Shown: in pieces, positions 11,383 to 23,420 of the stretch
Numbering within the stretch: position 1 is the first letter of the stretch
Layout: each line of letters begins with the position of its first letter
DNA from: Alitta virens
Lineage: Eukaryota > Annelida > Polychaeta > Phyllodocida > Nereididae
Assembly (NCBI GenBank): GCA_932294295.1
Contig: OW028573.1
Span: 59,435,829 to 59,499,828 of the forward strand
Direction: 5' to 3'
Length of the DNA: 64,000 bases
Notes under the pieces: generated by a model
What the model was told of the DNA's origin: nothing
Databases searched by the model: none
Seen by the model: only the letters and a program-made list of their open reading frames with translations
Program-made: the position numbers and the translations under genes

Positions 11383-14300
11383 TGGCCTAAATTGAAACTT
11401 GTCCTATTTTCCTAACAGCAACAGCCACAAACACCAAACATGAGTGTGCTATATCTATTAAATAATTTTTAGTCTTATTAGATTTATTGTATTTTTATTA
11501 GTTTGCCGTGGTTTGAAACGACACTAAAATAAAATTGTACTATGATAACTGACATTTCCCCACTATATCTTCTCACTGAAGTGTGTCTTTACCAACTTCT
11601 GACAGCCCTCAAAGACCAACAGAAAGGCACAGTTGTTTGAAACTTGTCTCTGCAGAGAATTCATTAGAGACCCTTAAAAGGCTGGCAGTAGAAGGTTGAA
11701 AGCAGCAGAAGGTTGAAAGCAGTCTGTTGGTGTCACAAATGGCAGGCCACCACCCCTGTGTTTCCCTCACTCTGTATCGATCTATCTGCCACTTCCAATA
11801 CATCTTTGCAGAGGCGACCTCCAGAACAAAATGAATTCCTCACAACACAAAAAACATCAGACATGAAAAATTCGTCACCGAAACAAATTGGAAAGGAAGG
11901 AAATCAAGCGTAAATCGAAAAAAAGTGCAATGTGCAAGCAGAGTCTTAGTCATTAGGCAGACAATGGCACAGCTGACTAAAAAGATGCGAGATTATTAAT
12001 GTGTCAAAGCATTAACTGAATGAGCATGAGCAAAAATGTTGTACATAAATATTTATGCATATATGCAAGTTTCGTCTCAAATGACAATAAGATTTTCCTT
12101 CATGTTAATCATCAATCTATGAATATTATTACAATGTTAGTTTCTCAAAATTGTTGTGCAAAGGGGAGATGAGGCATCTGTTTACAATCAGATCCAACGT
12201 CACTATCTGATCAAAAATTAGATTGCATTAATTAAACCTGGATATTTAATTTCACTCAAGATTCAACCTGCAGGTGTATTAATCTTAATTCTGAGAACAT
12301 TCATTCATCTCTTGCTATCAGAGTTTTTTTAGCAGCACGCTTAATTGGCAATTAGCCCATTAAACTCTGTTCTCATGTTCTTGCGTGTAAGGCTAATCTT
12401 GCTATAATCAAACTGTGATAACACTCTCGGATTTCAGGCAAGGCCCTCACCAACTCAACCCAAGGTAATCATTCAGCAGCACACACACTTTTTATGGCTT
12501 CCATGAGAAACGCAACCCAGTGACCTAGTGGTCCAGTACCACGCCCATTACAGGAAAAAACCAAAAAAACACTGGAAGATAGCGGGCTCAATTAAGTTGG
12601 TCATTCATGATAGTGGCAAGTAAACAGTACGACCAAAAGACAGACTGAGACACAAAATGAAACAAAAGATTTTCAAAAGCACCTGACAGTCCAGAATTGA
12701 CAGCATTGTATCTTAACACCAAAGAAACCCATCACGAAGCAAAGAAAGCGGTCAGCAATTTAACAAAGAAAGTCAATGTGAGCAGGTAACAAGTACAGCT
12801 GCGGATAACAACAAGTCACAGCTTTGTGTGTCTGCACTTAACACGTCGAGCGAGGCCAACTTGGAGGCCACAGGAGATGAAAGGAGACAAGTGTTGCAGA
12901 TGAAAGAGACACCAAAAGGAGCCAAGGACCCCACTGCCGCCATGCAGGTTCTTTCCACAATCACGGAACCTCGTCCCACCATCAGCAGTTTCCTCCGTAC
13001 TCTGCATCTATGCATCATAGAGCCCCCCTGCTCACTGATAAATATTCCATGGGGTGGAAACGACCTGCTATCTTGGTAAACGACACCAGGTTCTCAACTA
13101 GCCTTTCATCATATCAAGCGCCCGTTCCATTGGCCGATTATTTTCGTGATCAGGCGCTGTTTTAGGGCCTTTTAATCCATCATTCCCAGCGCACCGAGCC
13201 CCGTCTACTGTGCCCTCAGTAGGCTGTGCTCTGTCCCGGGCGCACAAGCAGGGTTTCCTCTCTTTTATCGATCCCCACTTGAAGCAAACGTGCACCAGAT
13301 CGTTTGTTAATGTATAACGCTCGAAAGAATGGTTTATTACGCTCAGGTTCAGCAGCTTCACCCCCCTTGTCATCCACACAAAGCCTTAGCATCACTCCCA
13401 GCATCCCTCTCACATCACTGTCTACGGGGAATTGATTTAAATGGCAGGCTCAACATTAGCCACACAATAACGTCGGACCAGGAAATATTGGCCAATAGAC
13501 ACGAACCTCTTCAAACACTCAGATTATGAAGTCAGACTTGACATCGTCATCAAAATATCTTTTCACTATTAGCTGAACAAACCATTCATTCATTCAGCCA
13601 ATACATCCAATGTACCAGGACAAACTTTGTTCTATTAGAACATGATCACAATGTTCATCACAATTATTATCGTTTTGTACAATGCTGACAAACTAAGGAG
13701 GCTTTTAAAACCTAACAAACAGGTCCCAATAAATCAGATAACCAAGCCTTGTGTAACTAAGCATGTCAAGCTTGCAGCCATCAGATAATAGTGTGTTTTA
13801 TGAACCGCAACAACGCAAAAAGATGGCCAACACTATTAGTTTCAATAAATGCTTAACATAAAATACCTTCTGCACGACAAATAGTAATTTGATTCAGACT
13901 ACTAACTAAACTGGTCAAGACTGGATCCAGTAGTTGCTGACTGTAACCAGTTACATGCAAAACAATATAATCCCTTGAGAAAGATAAAAATTTAATCAAC
14001 CAATTAATGATACAAAGGATCAATGAGTATAGGACATAAAGATAGGCCAACTTGAAATTGAGTCAATTCATGCGCTCCACCTAATACCTTGTCTGGTTGG
14101 TTTTGAGTTTTTGCGTTGCCAATATTTTGCGCTCTAGGCATACCAGCAGCTCCGAGAGTCTTTGTTTTTATTCTCATCAATAATCCCAACACTCATCAAA
14201 CAGGCAACTCTGGCCGCTGCGCATTAAATCAGGAAATTACCATCTTGAACTAAATGCCTAAATATGGAGGAGTGATCCTGTCTTGTGAGGCAGATGCAGA

Positions 14301-15851
14301 TAGCTGAGAAAAGTAGACTAGAGTTATGGATGGGCACACTAGAGAAGGGATTAAGGGGGATTACCAAGAGACATGTCATTCTTTTTAAAAGTATGTCTAG
14401 ATGAAGTTTTTCTAAGGCTACAATAACAGACTGAAACGGAGTTCTGCTAATTAGGAGCAGAATAAAAGTCCATTACAAGGAGATTTCTTGAACTGTAGCA
14501 GCTCCATTTGTGATGTCTCTCTGGTGTTATCTGATCCCCTTTTGTCGAAATTACCTCCATTTGTCTTTAGACATGTTCTTGGAAATCAGGGCAACGATCA
14601 TGTTATTTTATTGTCATGACATGTCAGCATGCAACTCCAAGAGAACATCTTAAATGCAACGAATCGTACATGTCCAAGGCCTGAGTGAAACATAAGAGTG
14701 CATAGCAGCATCCATAATTTTATGACATCAAGCAACAGTTGCTGTTGATGTCGCACAGCAGAAACACACCAAGCGAAAGAATTTAATGATTGTTATGTAG
14801 CCGGATTTCAAAGTATACACAAACAAGCAGAGGCTGTTTGTAATCATTGTTCGTGAAACATATATATGTCCTGTTAGAGGACTTCGGTGGGGATTCATGC
14901 AGATTGCTGTTTCGATATGGCTGCAAAAACATACTGTCAAATTCATGGAAAAAACACGGACATCAAATGCAACAGCAAGTGCGATACACTGGTACACTGT
15001 GCAATTAATCTAGTTGCCAGAGACATTGCATGGACAGAGCAGCCATTTGATGTCACTAGATGCAACTAAAGCGAAAGACAAAGGTAGAAGATATCTTGAC
15101 ACTATTGCACACTATTGCACAGAAGAACAACTAATGATTCTGAATTGGATGAATGTTGAGATATTACTTCAGCCTCCCTGGCGAAGTTTCTGTTACATGT
15201 TGCCAAGGCATACAGCATGTCATTTTTCAGACATCATGGCTGGTATTGGTTCAATACATAAAGCAGTACATTTGAGCATGGCGCCTGGGTAGTATAACCA
15301 AGAATACAAGATACAGTAGAAGAGGAAGGGCTTCAATATTCGACTGCATCAGATTGGTCTGTAAGGGAGACGAAGTGTGGGACACGGTAGTTCGTTTTGT
15401 ATATCTTGACAGACCACTCGAATCCCAGAGGAATTCTAAGCTTTGTGTTATTTACGATACGATTGGCATCTGAGGAAAGAGACACAGTGCCTATAGGTGT
15501 CATTAGGCGACTGAAGAGTCAGTGAAGACCTGGGATGTTACTGAATAAGAGGGACTGAAAGGAGGGCTCCCCCAAGACACTGAATCAATACATCAAGACA
15601 AACGCGTTCCCACAGTTTTGCCTTCTTGGTGGTCAGTATCTTGTATACACGCAATCAGTCCCTGCACATTTGTCAATCCTCTTGCACAAAGCTTACATTT
15701 TCTCGTCTTGCAGTCTCATCACAGACATCATATACTTCACTTGAACAAGAGATTCGTAACACTTCTCGGCAAACCAAAAAGTGCTTGAGGCTTGTTGAAG
15801 TAGATATAGAGGACTATAGAGAGAGACGACTTTCGTCAGTCAGGGCATGTA
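11383..15851. other. Noncoding stretch with regulatory-looking patches
   Basis: No exon with good borders. At 12180-12440 there is a cluster of TAAT/ATTA cores (including CATTAATTAAACC and TTGGCAATTAGCCCATTAAA). At about 12780-13440 the sequence is more GC-rich and poor in simple repeats. Such patches resemble conserved noncoding elements near developmental genes, but conservation cannot be tested here. Confidence 0.25.
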
Positions 15852-15948
15852 GCAAAGTCTCTTTTTTTTTCATGTTTGTGAGAAAAGTCTCTTTTTTTCA
15901 TGTTTGTGAGGAAAGTTTCTTTTTTTCATGTTTGTGAGCAATGTCTCC
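15852..15948. repeat. Minisatellite, 28-30-bp unit, three copies plus a partial
   Basis: The unit AAAGTCTCTTTTTTT + CATGTTTGTGA repeats at 15852-15881, 15882-15909 and 15910-15937, with a truncated fourth start. Units differ in the length of the T run and by a few substitutions. Confidence 0.9.
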
Positions 15949-18900
15949 TGCAGATGCATAAGAGTCTCTCAGTCACTCTTGTGTGTCACTGTTTGTTTTG
16001 AGTGTTCCATTAAAAAAACGTAATGATAACACATAAGGGCGTCAATTTCTCTTGAAGGGGGGTGGGGGTGCAGGCTTCCTTTGTCTGTCGCACTGAATCT
16101 TTTCCTCGTAGATGTGCATGCCCGTGGTCAACACAGACACTTGTCAAGAGGTTAAGTAAATGGTGGATCTTTGACGCCCAACTATTTTTTATTCCTTTTT
16201 TTTTTGGTGGTTAGACATATGCTGAAGGGTAATTTAAGGTTTACAACACTGCTCAGATGTCCTAAAACATTAGTGTTGAAAAAATGTAAATTTTATTTGG
16301 TGAATTTCAGGGGGAAAGGGGGTGATTGCATTGATTACCCCACTTCCCAAAAAGGTTCCCCCCATCCCCCCTGTATTGACGCGTCTGATGACACAGGTGT
16401 CACTTAACCTAGCTCTTGTCTAAGGAATCATATAGCCCAGTGGCCTCATAATGGAGTGTATGTTGCAAAAAGAAATAGGAAAAAAAATTAAGAGTAAGTT
16501 TAAATAATCGTGTCAATTTTTTTTGCACACAACATTGAATTTTCTTTGCATTCGCAGAGTAACTGCCGCGTGGCTGGACATATCAACATTTTTAACTTCT
16601 AGACATTTAATCAGCTGCACATTTTCTTTCAACATTTCAAGCCTTGTTAAACCATCGATTCAGACATCAAAGGAGATTATAATTGAGTGCTCGCCCTTAA
16701 GGCAGCTTTGGAGTTGACGAAAAATTGTACTTTCATAAAACAATTGTAAAAGCCATTCAAGTCCTGTTGAGTCTGGGGTTTTCAAAGGTGGCAGCACCTT
16801 TTGTTATATGGAAAGAGAACTGGCAACATTGAAAACGTTTGAGAGGCCTCCTAGTCAGCCCAGACCAACAGAATATTTAGGAATACAATCGTCAAACGTG
16901 CTCAGAAGCCTGGTAATCATACCAGGCGAAAGCTGCTGTCAGAATGAAAACGAGCACAATGCAAAATGTGGCAGGAAATCGATGCCAAGTGTTATGGAAT
17001 TGTCTCCAGCTAAATACCTTTTCGTGACCCTTAATTAAACCCTTTCTTTAGCTGGGCGTCATAGTTTTCCTCCCATTCCAGTCGATATAACAGAAGCAGG
17101 CTGCAATGCTGCATGCAAAAGACTTTGAGAAGTCCAGGTTCTGAGTTGTATCAAAATGTGCATCGATATCCCATTCCCAGTTGATCCTAGGATAAGATTT
17201 CATTGGTCACCTTTTCACGAGGCGGATATTGTCTTTGCCTGGGGTCAGGCCAAGCTGCAGAGGGGAATGAAGTCAATAACCTGACTCCAAAACTGCCAAT
17301 TGTATTTGGCTATGGTAAATCCCCCAAAGAAAGGCAAATTGAACACTAAAATTACCTGAAATAACTTGGTAAATGACTACGTGAACTTCCGTAGTACATG
17401 AAAAGTGTCAAGTTTTATTTATATATTTGATTTTTGATTTTTATCACGCATTTACAAAATACATTTCGAGACACAGTAGACAACAAAAGACAATGACAAG
17501 ACAATCCTTCTTACAACATTATTTTTGCATATACATAAGTAGTTGATAGAGCAGTTACACATCTTTATCAATTATTTACATAGGTTAGAATTTTACGTTT
17601 TTCATAAGTTAACAGAGTTACAAGAGTGCTCACTAATTTTCAGGCTTTTACAACAGAGCAACATAACAACAGAAAAACCGAACTGCAGAGATAAGTGTAG
17701 CCTCCTGACATGGCATGTATTTGCCTCACAACACTACTCAGCAACACTATTATTCCTCACAGTCACAGCCCTTTCATGTTCAGCAATGGTCTATAGAACG
17801 GATAATGATATAGCAATGTAACTATTGATTAAACGCCTCAAGTATAAACTACTGCAATTAGATGTGTTAGAATTTCTGCTTGATGTGAGTAGGTGACACC
17901 ACAAACTGCATCTACGTTTTAATCCCATTTCCACTAGCAAAATCAGAAGGTTTCCATTCACGTCAGATTATAAGCTTAGCTTGGTTCATTACTTCTTTGT
18001 TGTCAAAAATATAAAGTAAACTATCAACAGAAACTTTTTCATGTTACAACGGAGATATTCATTCACCATCGTATACATTTTGTGCTGAATGATACTAGTA
18101 TCAAACCATCATAATCGCAAGCATTAAATGAAACAGAACCTTCATAAGTAGTCAGTCGACTTTCTAGTTCAAGGTCGTCCTTAGTTAAAACCAAGGGGTT
18201 CTTAATATCGAGGTGGCCTTATCAATGAGTCATTAAAATGGCTGCAGGGTAAAGCATAAATGGTAGAGAACTTCAAGGGTCTAATTTGGCACACGACTTA
18301 ATAGGAATGCTAGACGTGGATCTTGTGACTTATTATAAGGAGCGCAGCATATTAGATACTTCGGAATATAATTTATCTCTCTGTTAAACTAATTTCCTGT
18401 CTGGGCACAAGCAACAGGAGTAAGATTAAAAATGGATCCCACACAAATCTAATATCCGCTCGAAAAACTTCCTCATGTGCTGCTGCAAGGTATGGGGTTA
18501 AAGGTAAGAGACCCATTAGGTAAAAAATATATATTGTGTAATTTCAGGGTTTGCAGTGTTGACCCAGCAAAGTCACAACATGCATATGGGCAAAGTGGAA
18601 AATTAAAAGTAAAAAGGTAGACAGATACATCTAGTATTAAACACATAAGAAAATGTTACACTAAACGTAGATTATTGGCTACACATTACCAGGTCAGTCA
18701 AGTTCACTGCCCAGTTACCAAAAAGAGCAGTTAAATAACGTGGATACCGATTAGTAACATGTGTATGTTTTCTTGTTACAGACTTTAGAAATATGTAAAT
18801 GCTCAGCCAATGGGCTAATGAGACTTTAATCTTTATCGGATGGCTGGTTGGAGTCAGGCTGTTTTTATGGGCGAGATACCAAACAATGTTGAATCCACCA

Positions 18901-20676
18901 AGAGCCACACATATGACGTCATTAGCCCGGAGCAATACTTCGCCAAAATACAAAAATAGGACCAAATTAGTATTTTCATTAACACCCACACAAGCAGGTA
19001 CCACAGATGAAGCAAGAACACTTACGACTCAGTCACTCGGTGCACAAGTGAATGAAGACTGTGGCAAGAACTCTCACCTTTCTAAGAAGTCTGGACCGTT
19101 TTGGCTGACACTGCAAGTCACACAAGAAGTTCTGACGTCATAATCTGCTTGTGTTAAGGGCTCGGCGCGATGCATAATTGATCGACTTCCCAGAAGCTGT
19201 TATTATGGCTGTCTCTTATCACGAAGACCTGAATTGAACTCCGGCATTGCTGCCAAGACATTACAGCCAGTTCCCAGCAGGACCCATCCAATGCCCAAGA
19301 ACATTGATAAAATCACTGCTTTCTTCTGTCCGTGCCTCTCTTATGCTTTATCTTGGTTTACAAGGCAACGAGCAATTCCCGCCCCAAAATTGACAACCCT
19401 GATTCCACTTTGCATAAAGAACCAACGTATGATGATGTCATTATGGCAGAGACAACTTCGCCACAACTTTCTAAATCATCTTTCGTCTTCAATATTTCTG
19501 CAAGAAACTTTCATAAGAATACATTGTTACAAGACTATTTTTTATATATATCCGAGAATAATTTGTTGCTACAGAACATATCTGGAAATCGCTGTATTGT
19601 CCAGAAACTTCTTATACCAACATATCACTTTACTTTCGAATGTCAATTGCGTACGTTTCAAATGACACCAAATGCATTTTTGCAAAGAAAACTCATCTTT
19701 CCTACTTAGAAAGTTTCCTTCCACGGTATACCGCACCAAATTACCTTAAAACGGTCATCTACATTCAGTACAATAGCCATTGGGCTGAGTTATCCAGTCA
19801 TGGCAATCCAATTATCATTTTCGTATTCCCAGCGATAGTGAGGGAGCGTTAAGTCCAAGGTCAGGTCAGATTAAAAGCCCCAGGCATCAGGCCGGATCAG
19901 GGCGGGGCAGGTTCATTAAAGGCAGCTGGGCCTGTGTTTTCCGTCAGTCAGATAAATGAACAGACCACTAAACGCAGGTTAATCACAGGGATTGAGGAAA
20001 GAAGGGGAGGCTGGGAGCCCACAGCACGCACTCACCCCATCACTCAAATCAAGCACCATCCTCTTAGCATAATATAAATGCAATTTAATGAGGGCTGCCC
20101 CAAGCACAGCCATCCACACTAGCCTGCCTCAAAACGAAATTATAATTGATACAAGAAGCTCTCCCTTTTTCCTTCTGTCTGACTATTGCGATGTATTCCA
20201 GAATCTTGGAGAGCGGAATTGCACTTCCGGTTACCAGAATGCAGATTTACAATGCAAGTAGCTACCAATGACAACCATCACTTGGTTATTCTAGCATATT
20301 TTTTTTGCCTGTTTAGAAAACACAGTATTAGACGGTTGGACTATTTTTCTTTCTAGCTGACACAACTACACAGATAACAATATATATGTAAATGCCAAAT
20401 CTCCAATGCATATAATATGTGCATAATACAACATAACCATGCAACTGCATTGCTAATATTTACCCTTACATAAACATGCATGGCCAGAGGGAAATTTGGT
20501 TCCGATGTGAGCTCGCACTTTATCATCAAGAAAGAATTATAAGGACATGGAACACCATATGCTTTTAAGTTCCAGACTCCAGCATACATGTATAGTTATC
20601 ACCGACCGTTTTTGTCTGGCTGCTCTCATCTCTTGGCCCATTATCCCTTTGGGGTCATTTTAATCCACCATCGTCT
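15949..20676. other. Noncoding stretch
   Basis: G-rich and C-rich runs occur near 16058-16072 and 16311-16370. A patch at 18790-18960 contains CCAATGGGCTAATGAGAC and AGGACCAAATTAGTATT and may be regulatory. Open frames of about 110-140 codons at 18672-19143 and 19234-19665 overlap on both strands and have no recognisable domain. Confidence 0.3.
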
Positions 20677-20691
20677 CTGACACCACATTGA
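20677..20691. repeat. Left target-site duplication of truncated SINE
   Basis: CTGACACCACATTGA occurs here and again at 20784-20798, directly bracketing the SINE fragment. Confidence 0.85.
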
Positions 20692-20783
20692 TGGTGGTGG
20701 TGGTGGTGGTGGATTAGGGCTTTACGTCCTGTATTTCTGCACCTGCTGGGCTAATTAGGACAGGTAAGGCCATGGCAATGAGA
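20692..20783 (-). mobile_element. 5'-truncated tRNA-derived SINE
   Basis: On the minus strand this 92-bp insert holds only the 3' half of the family: TCATTGCCATGGCC, CTAATTAGCCCAGCAGGTGC, ACGTAAAGCCCTAATCC and a (CCA)n tail. The tRNA part is absent. Perfect 15-bp flanking duplications show that it inserted in truncated form, the usual result of LINE-driven target-primed reverse transcription. Confidence 0.88.
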
Positions 20784-20798
20784 CTGACACCACATTGA
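20784..20798. repeat. Right target-site duplication of truncated SINE
   Basis: CTGACACCACATTGA, exact partner of 20677-20691. Confidence 0.85.
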
Positions 20799-22919
20799 AC
20801 CTTTGGCAGATTTGCAGTCTCGTATTACATTAACAATAAGAATAGCGGGGAAGATGCAACAGATGGACGTTTCTTTATGGCTGGGAATTAACGCGCTCTG
20901 CAGCACATCAAAAGCCTGCATTAGTAAATTGAGTAGCCTTCAACTGGTTGCCTCTCAAAGTCCGCTGGAGCGTAGAAGACTCCTTCAGTGGCCAGAGCAG
21001 CAGGGATGCCAGAGGATGCCGTGGGAGGATTCCAAGGGGGGAATCCAAGGGAGGAATAGAGGAGACCAAGGGATGCCATGAGAAAGACCTTAGCATGCCA
21101 AGGGAGACCAAAAGAGACCACGTGCTTTAGCTTAGACCAGAATCGTCCGTGGACATCACGCCCAAGCCACCGTGTGGAGCCGACTGACCTAAGCCCATTT
21201 CACAGCATCCTTTGTGACGGTCACTTCCGGTAGCTCCCTCTGCAGTTATGGAAGGACACGCCATCAATAAACGCCAGGCGGTCAATGGCAGATCCATCAA
21301 TAAGCCAAGCCATCAGTATACATGACCAGTCGTGACAATGTATGCATCATAATGCACGATTGCAGACCACAGACCCCTGCTTAGATACAATAACAGACAT
21401 TGGTATACACCATATAGAGAAGCACTTCGACGAGCCTCGCCCTAGCATACACTAAATTGCTCCGGCAAAGAAAAAAAAACATTCCCTTGACAAAGTGTCC
21501 ATTATGGTCTTACATGGGCCCCACACGCCCTCAACCCTTGGGTTGTCTAGCCTTCAAAGGAACAAATCTTCATTTGCATCACTATGTCACAAACCCATTC
21601 CTCCTGTGCCATTCTGAGCTGCTGAGGCTGCTCTTGAGTCTTGTACCTGTCTGCATCATTTTGTCTATGCAGGCTTCTCTGGTCTGGCCATCCACCCTTC
21701 TGGTGCAATCTGACATTTGTCAAATGCTTCTGTAGGTGGTTTATGTTGTGAAAACAAGTAACTTGTTCTACGAGGCAAAAGCATGGGAGTGCACGTGCAC
21801 TCGTCAATTAAGCATTTACACCAGCCATAATTCAGAAAATTGCCAGTAGCATGAAAGAATGAATGATTTGTGAAAAAAATTTAATAAATGAAGCATCAGT
21901 TTGTTCTCCCAGTTGGCGGCGCCATGTAAATCTCCATGATTTTTAGCAGAGACAAATTAAAAGTTGCCACAATTAGAACAGATTTTACAACTTTCAAAGT
22001 TTCACATAAAACTGACATAAAACAGCTCATTGCGAGAATTATGTGATGCGTTATAAAGTGGAAAACTTTTCATTTGTAGCAGTGCTCTTACTATCTTGAT
22101 TTATTCACCATGGTCAGCAAGGGTCAGGATAGGTCATCACACCACGACACATAGTGCTCATCACTAGGATAGCAATCAATCATGACATTACTTATTTAGA
22201 GATATTGACGTAGCCCAGGTGGCCGTGCGCCTATTAACTGTCGATAAATCATGCTCAGACTTTCGCAGTGATAGAGCAAAGCAGCTTTGTGATCTCCTCT
22301 AACCCACTCCCCAGCCCATGTCAGCAGCCAGGCAAGTGACACAGCGAGCATTTACAAGGCACTGCCAATTCATAATCGCTAACTGAATAAATGTAATTTG
22401 ATTTATGCAAGATCGGTTCAAAGCAATTGGTTGCCAACCCGCATCCTATGCTCTTCAGGTTTCAGTTTTCGTACAAAATGAATACAAAAACCTTCCATAT
22501 TGTCACACTTTACAATAACCTCTATATTGCCTACATACTGTACACGGTGTGAATAAAGCATACCCTTTCACCGCAGCATTATTAGTTTCAAATGCACCCA
22601 GCCAGTGTTTACGAGTACAAACATAAGCTGCTGCAACAGTATACGCTCAGCAAATTTGAGAAAATTAAATAATGAACATTGGCCTAAGTGTAAAATTTTG
22701 ACAGTAGAATGTAGACTTTTCACCTGTTTTATGGGTCCAAAATGAAGAATGTATTGCAATATAACTTTAAAGTGTACCATCGCATAGATAGGCTTTTAGA
22801 TAGTTAACAAATGGGCAAATTATCATATTTTTGTCAATTATTTAGGTATTTTTTCATAAATATTATTTATAACATACAAAGAGTATGACAATAAGGTTAG
22901 AAAATTGTAAAACAAACAG
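20799..22919. other. Noncoding stretch
   Basis: A purine-rich imperfect repeat (AGGGGGGAATCCAAGGGAGG and relatives) lies at about 21000-21115. Nothing else recognisable was seen. Confidence 0.35.
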
Positions 22920-23420
22920 GTCTATATATACACATTATTTCTCAAAACATTTATGGATGTCATTGTAAACGCACAGTACCATGGTATACACAATTTAAGC
23001 ATTTTCCATATTTTCCGTTATTATGAAAAAGAATGATATAAATGTCAAATTCAAATTTTTAAAAGTTAAAGTAATATTATTTAGACATTTATACAACTAT
23101 ATTCTATGTATGATTGTATAATAGTAGTTGATGTAACGGTCAGGGAAAATATGAATTTTCCACATTTTCCCCATCATTATATGTCTTATATACAATATAT
23201 ATAAAATCTTTAAACAAATATAAAATATATAAACTTTAATTCTTCAAAGTTGTATGGATATCATTGCAACATAGCGTATCAGGGTTTGGGGAATGTAGCA
23301 AGCAACATAATTTTCCAAATTGTTTTCATATTTTCCATTATTATGAAACACCTGTGAAATAAATGTCGAAATGAAATTTAGTGGGTGAAAGTACTATGAT
23401 TTAGATTTTTAAAGTTAAAA
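22920..23420. repeat. Diverged tandem duplication in very AT-rich DNA, two units
   Basis: Two units of about 200 bp, roughly 310 bp apart, share a series of landmarks in the same order. These are ATGGAT(G/A)TCATTG, then CATATTTTCC(G/A)TTATTATGAAA, then AAATGTC(A/G)AA, then (T/A)GTTAAA. The first unit is near 22930-23085 and the second near 23210-23420. Function unknown. Confidence 0.55.
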
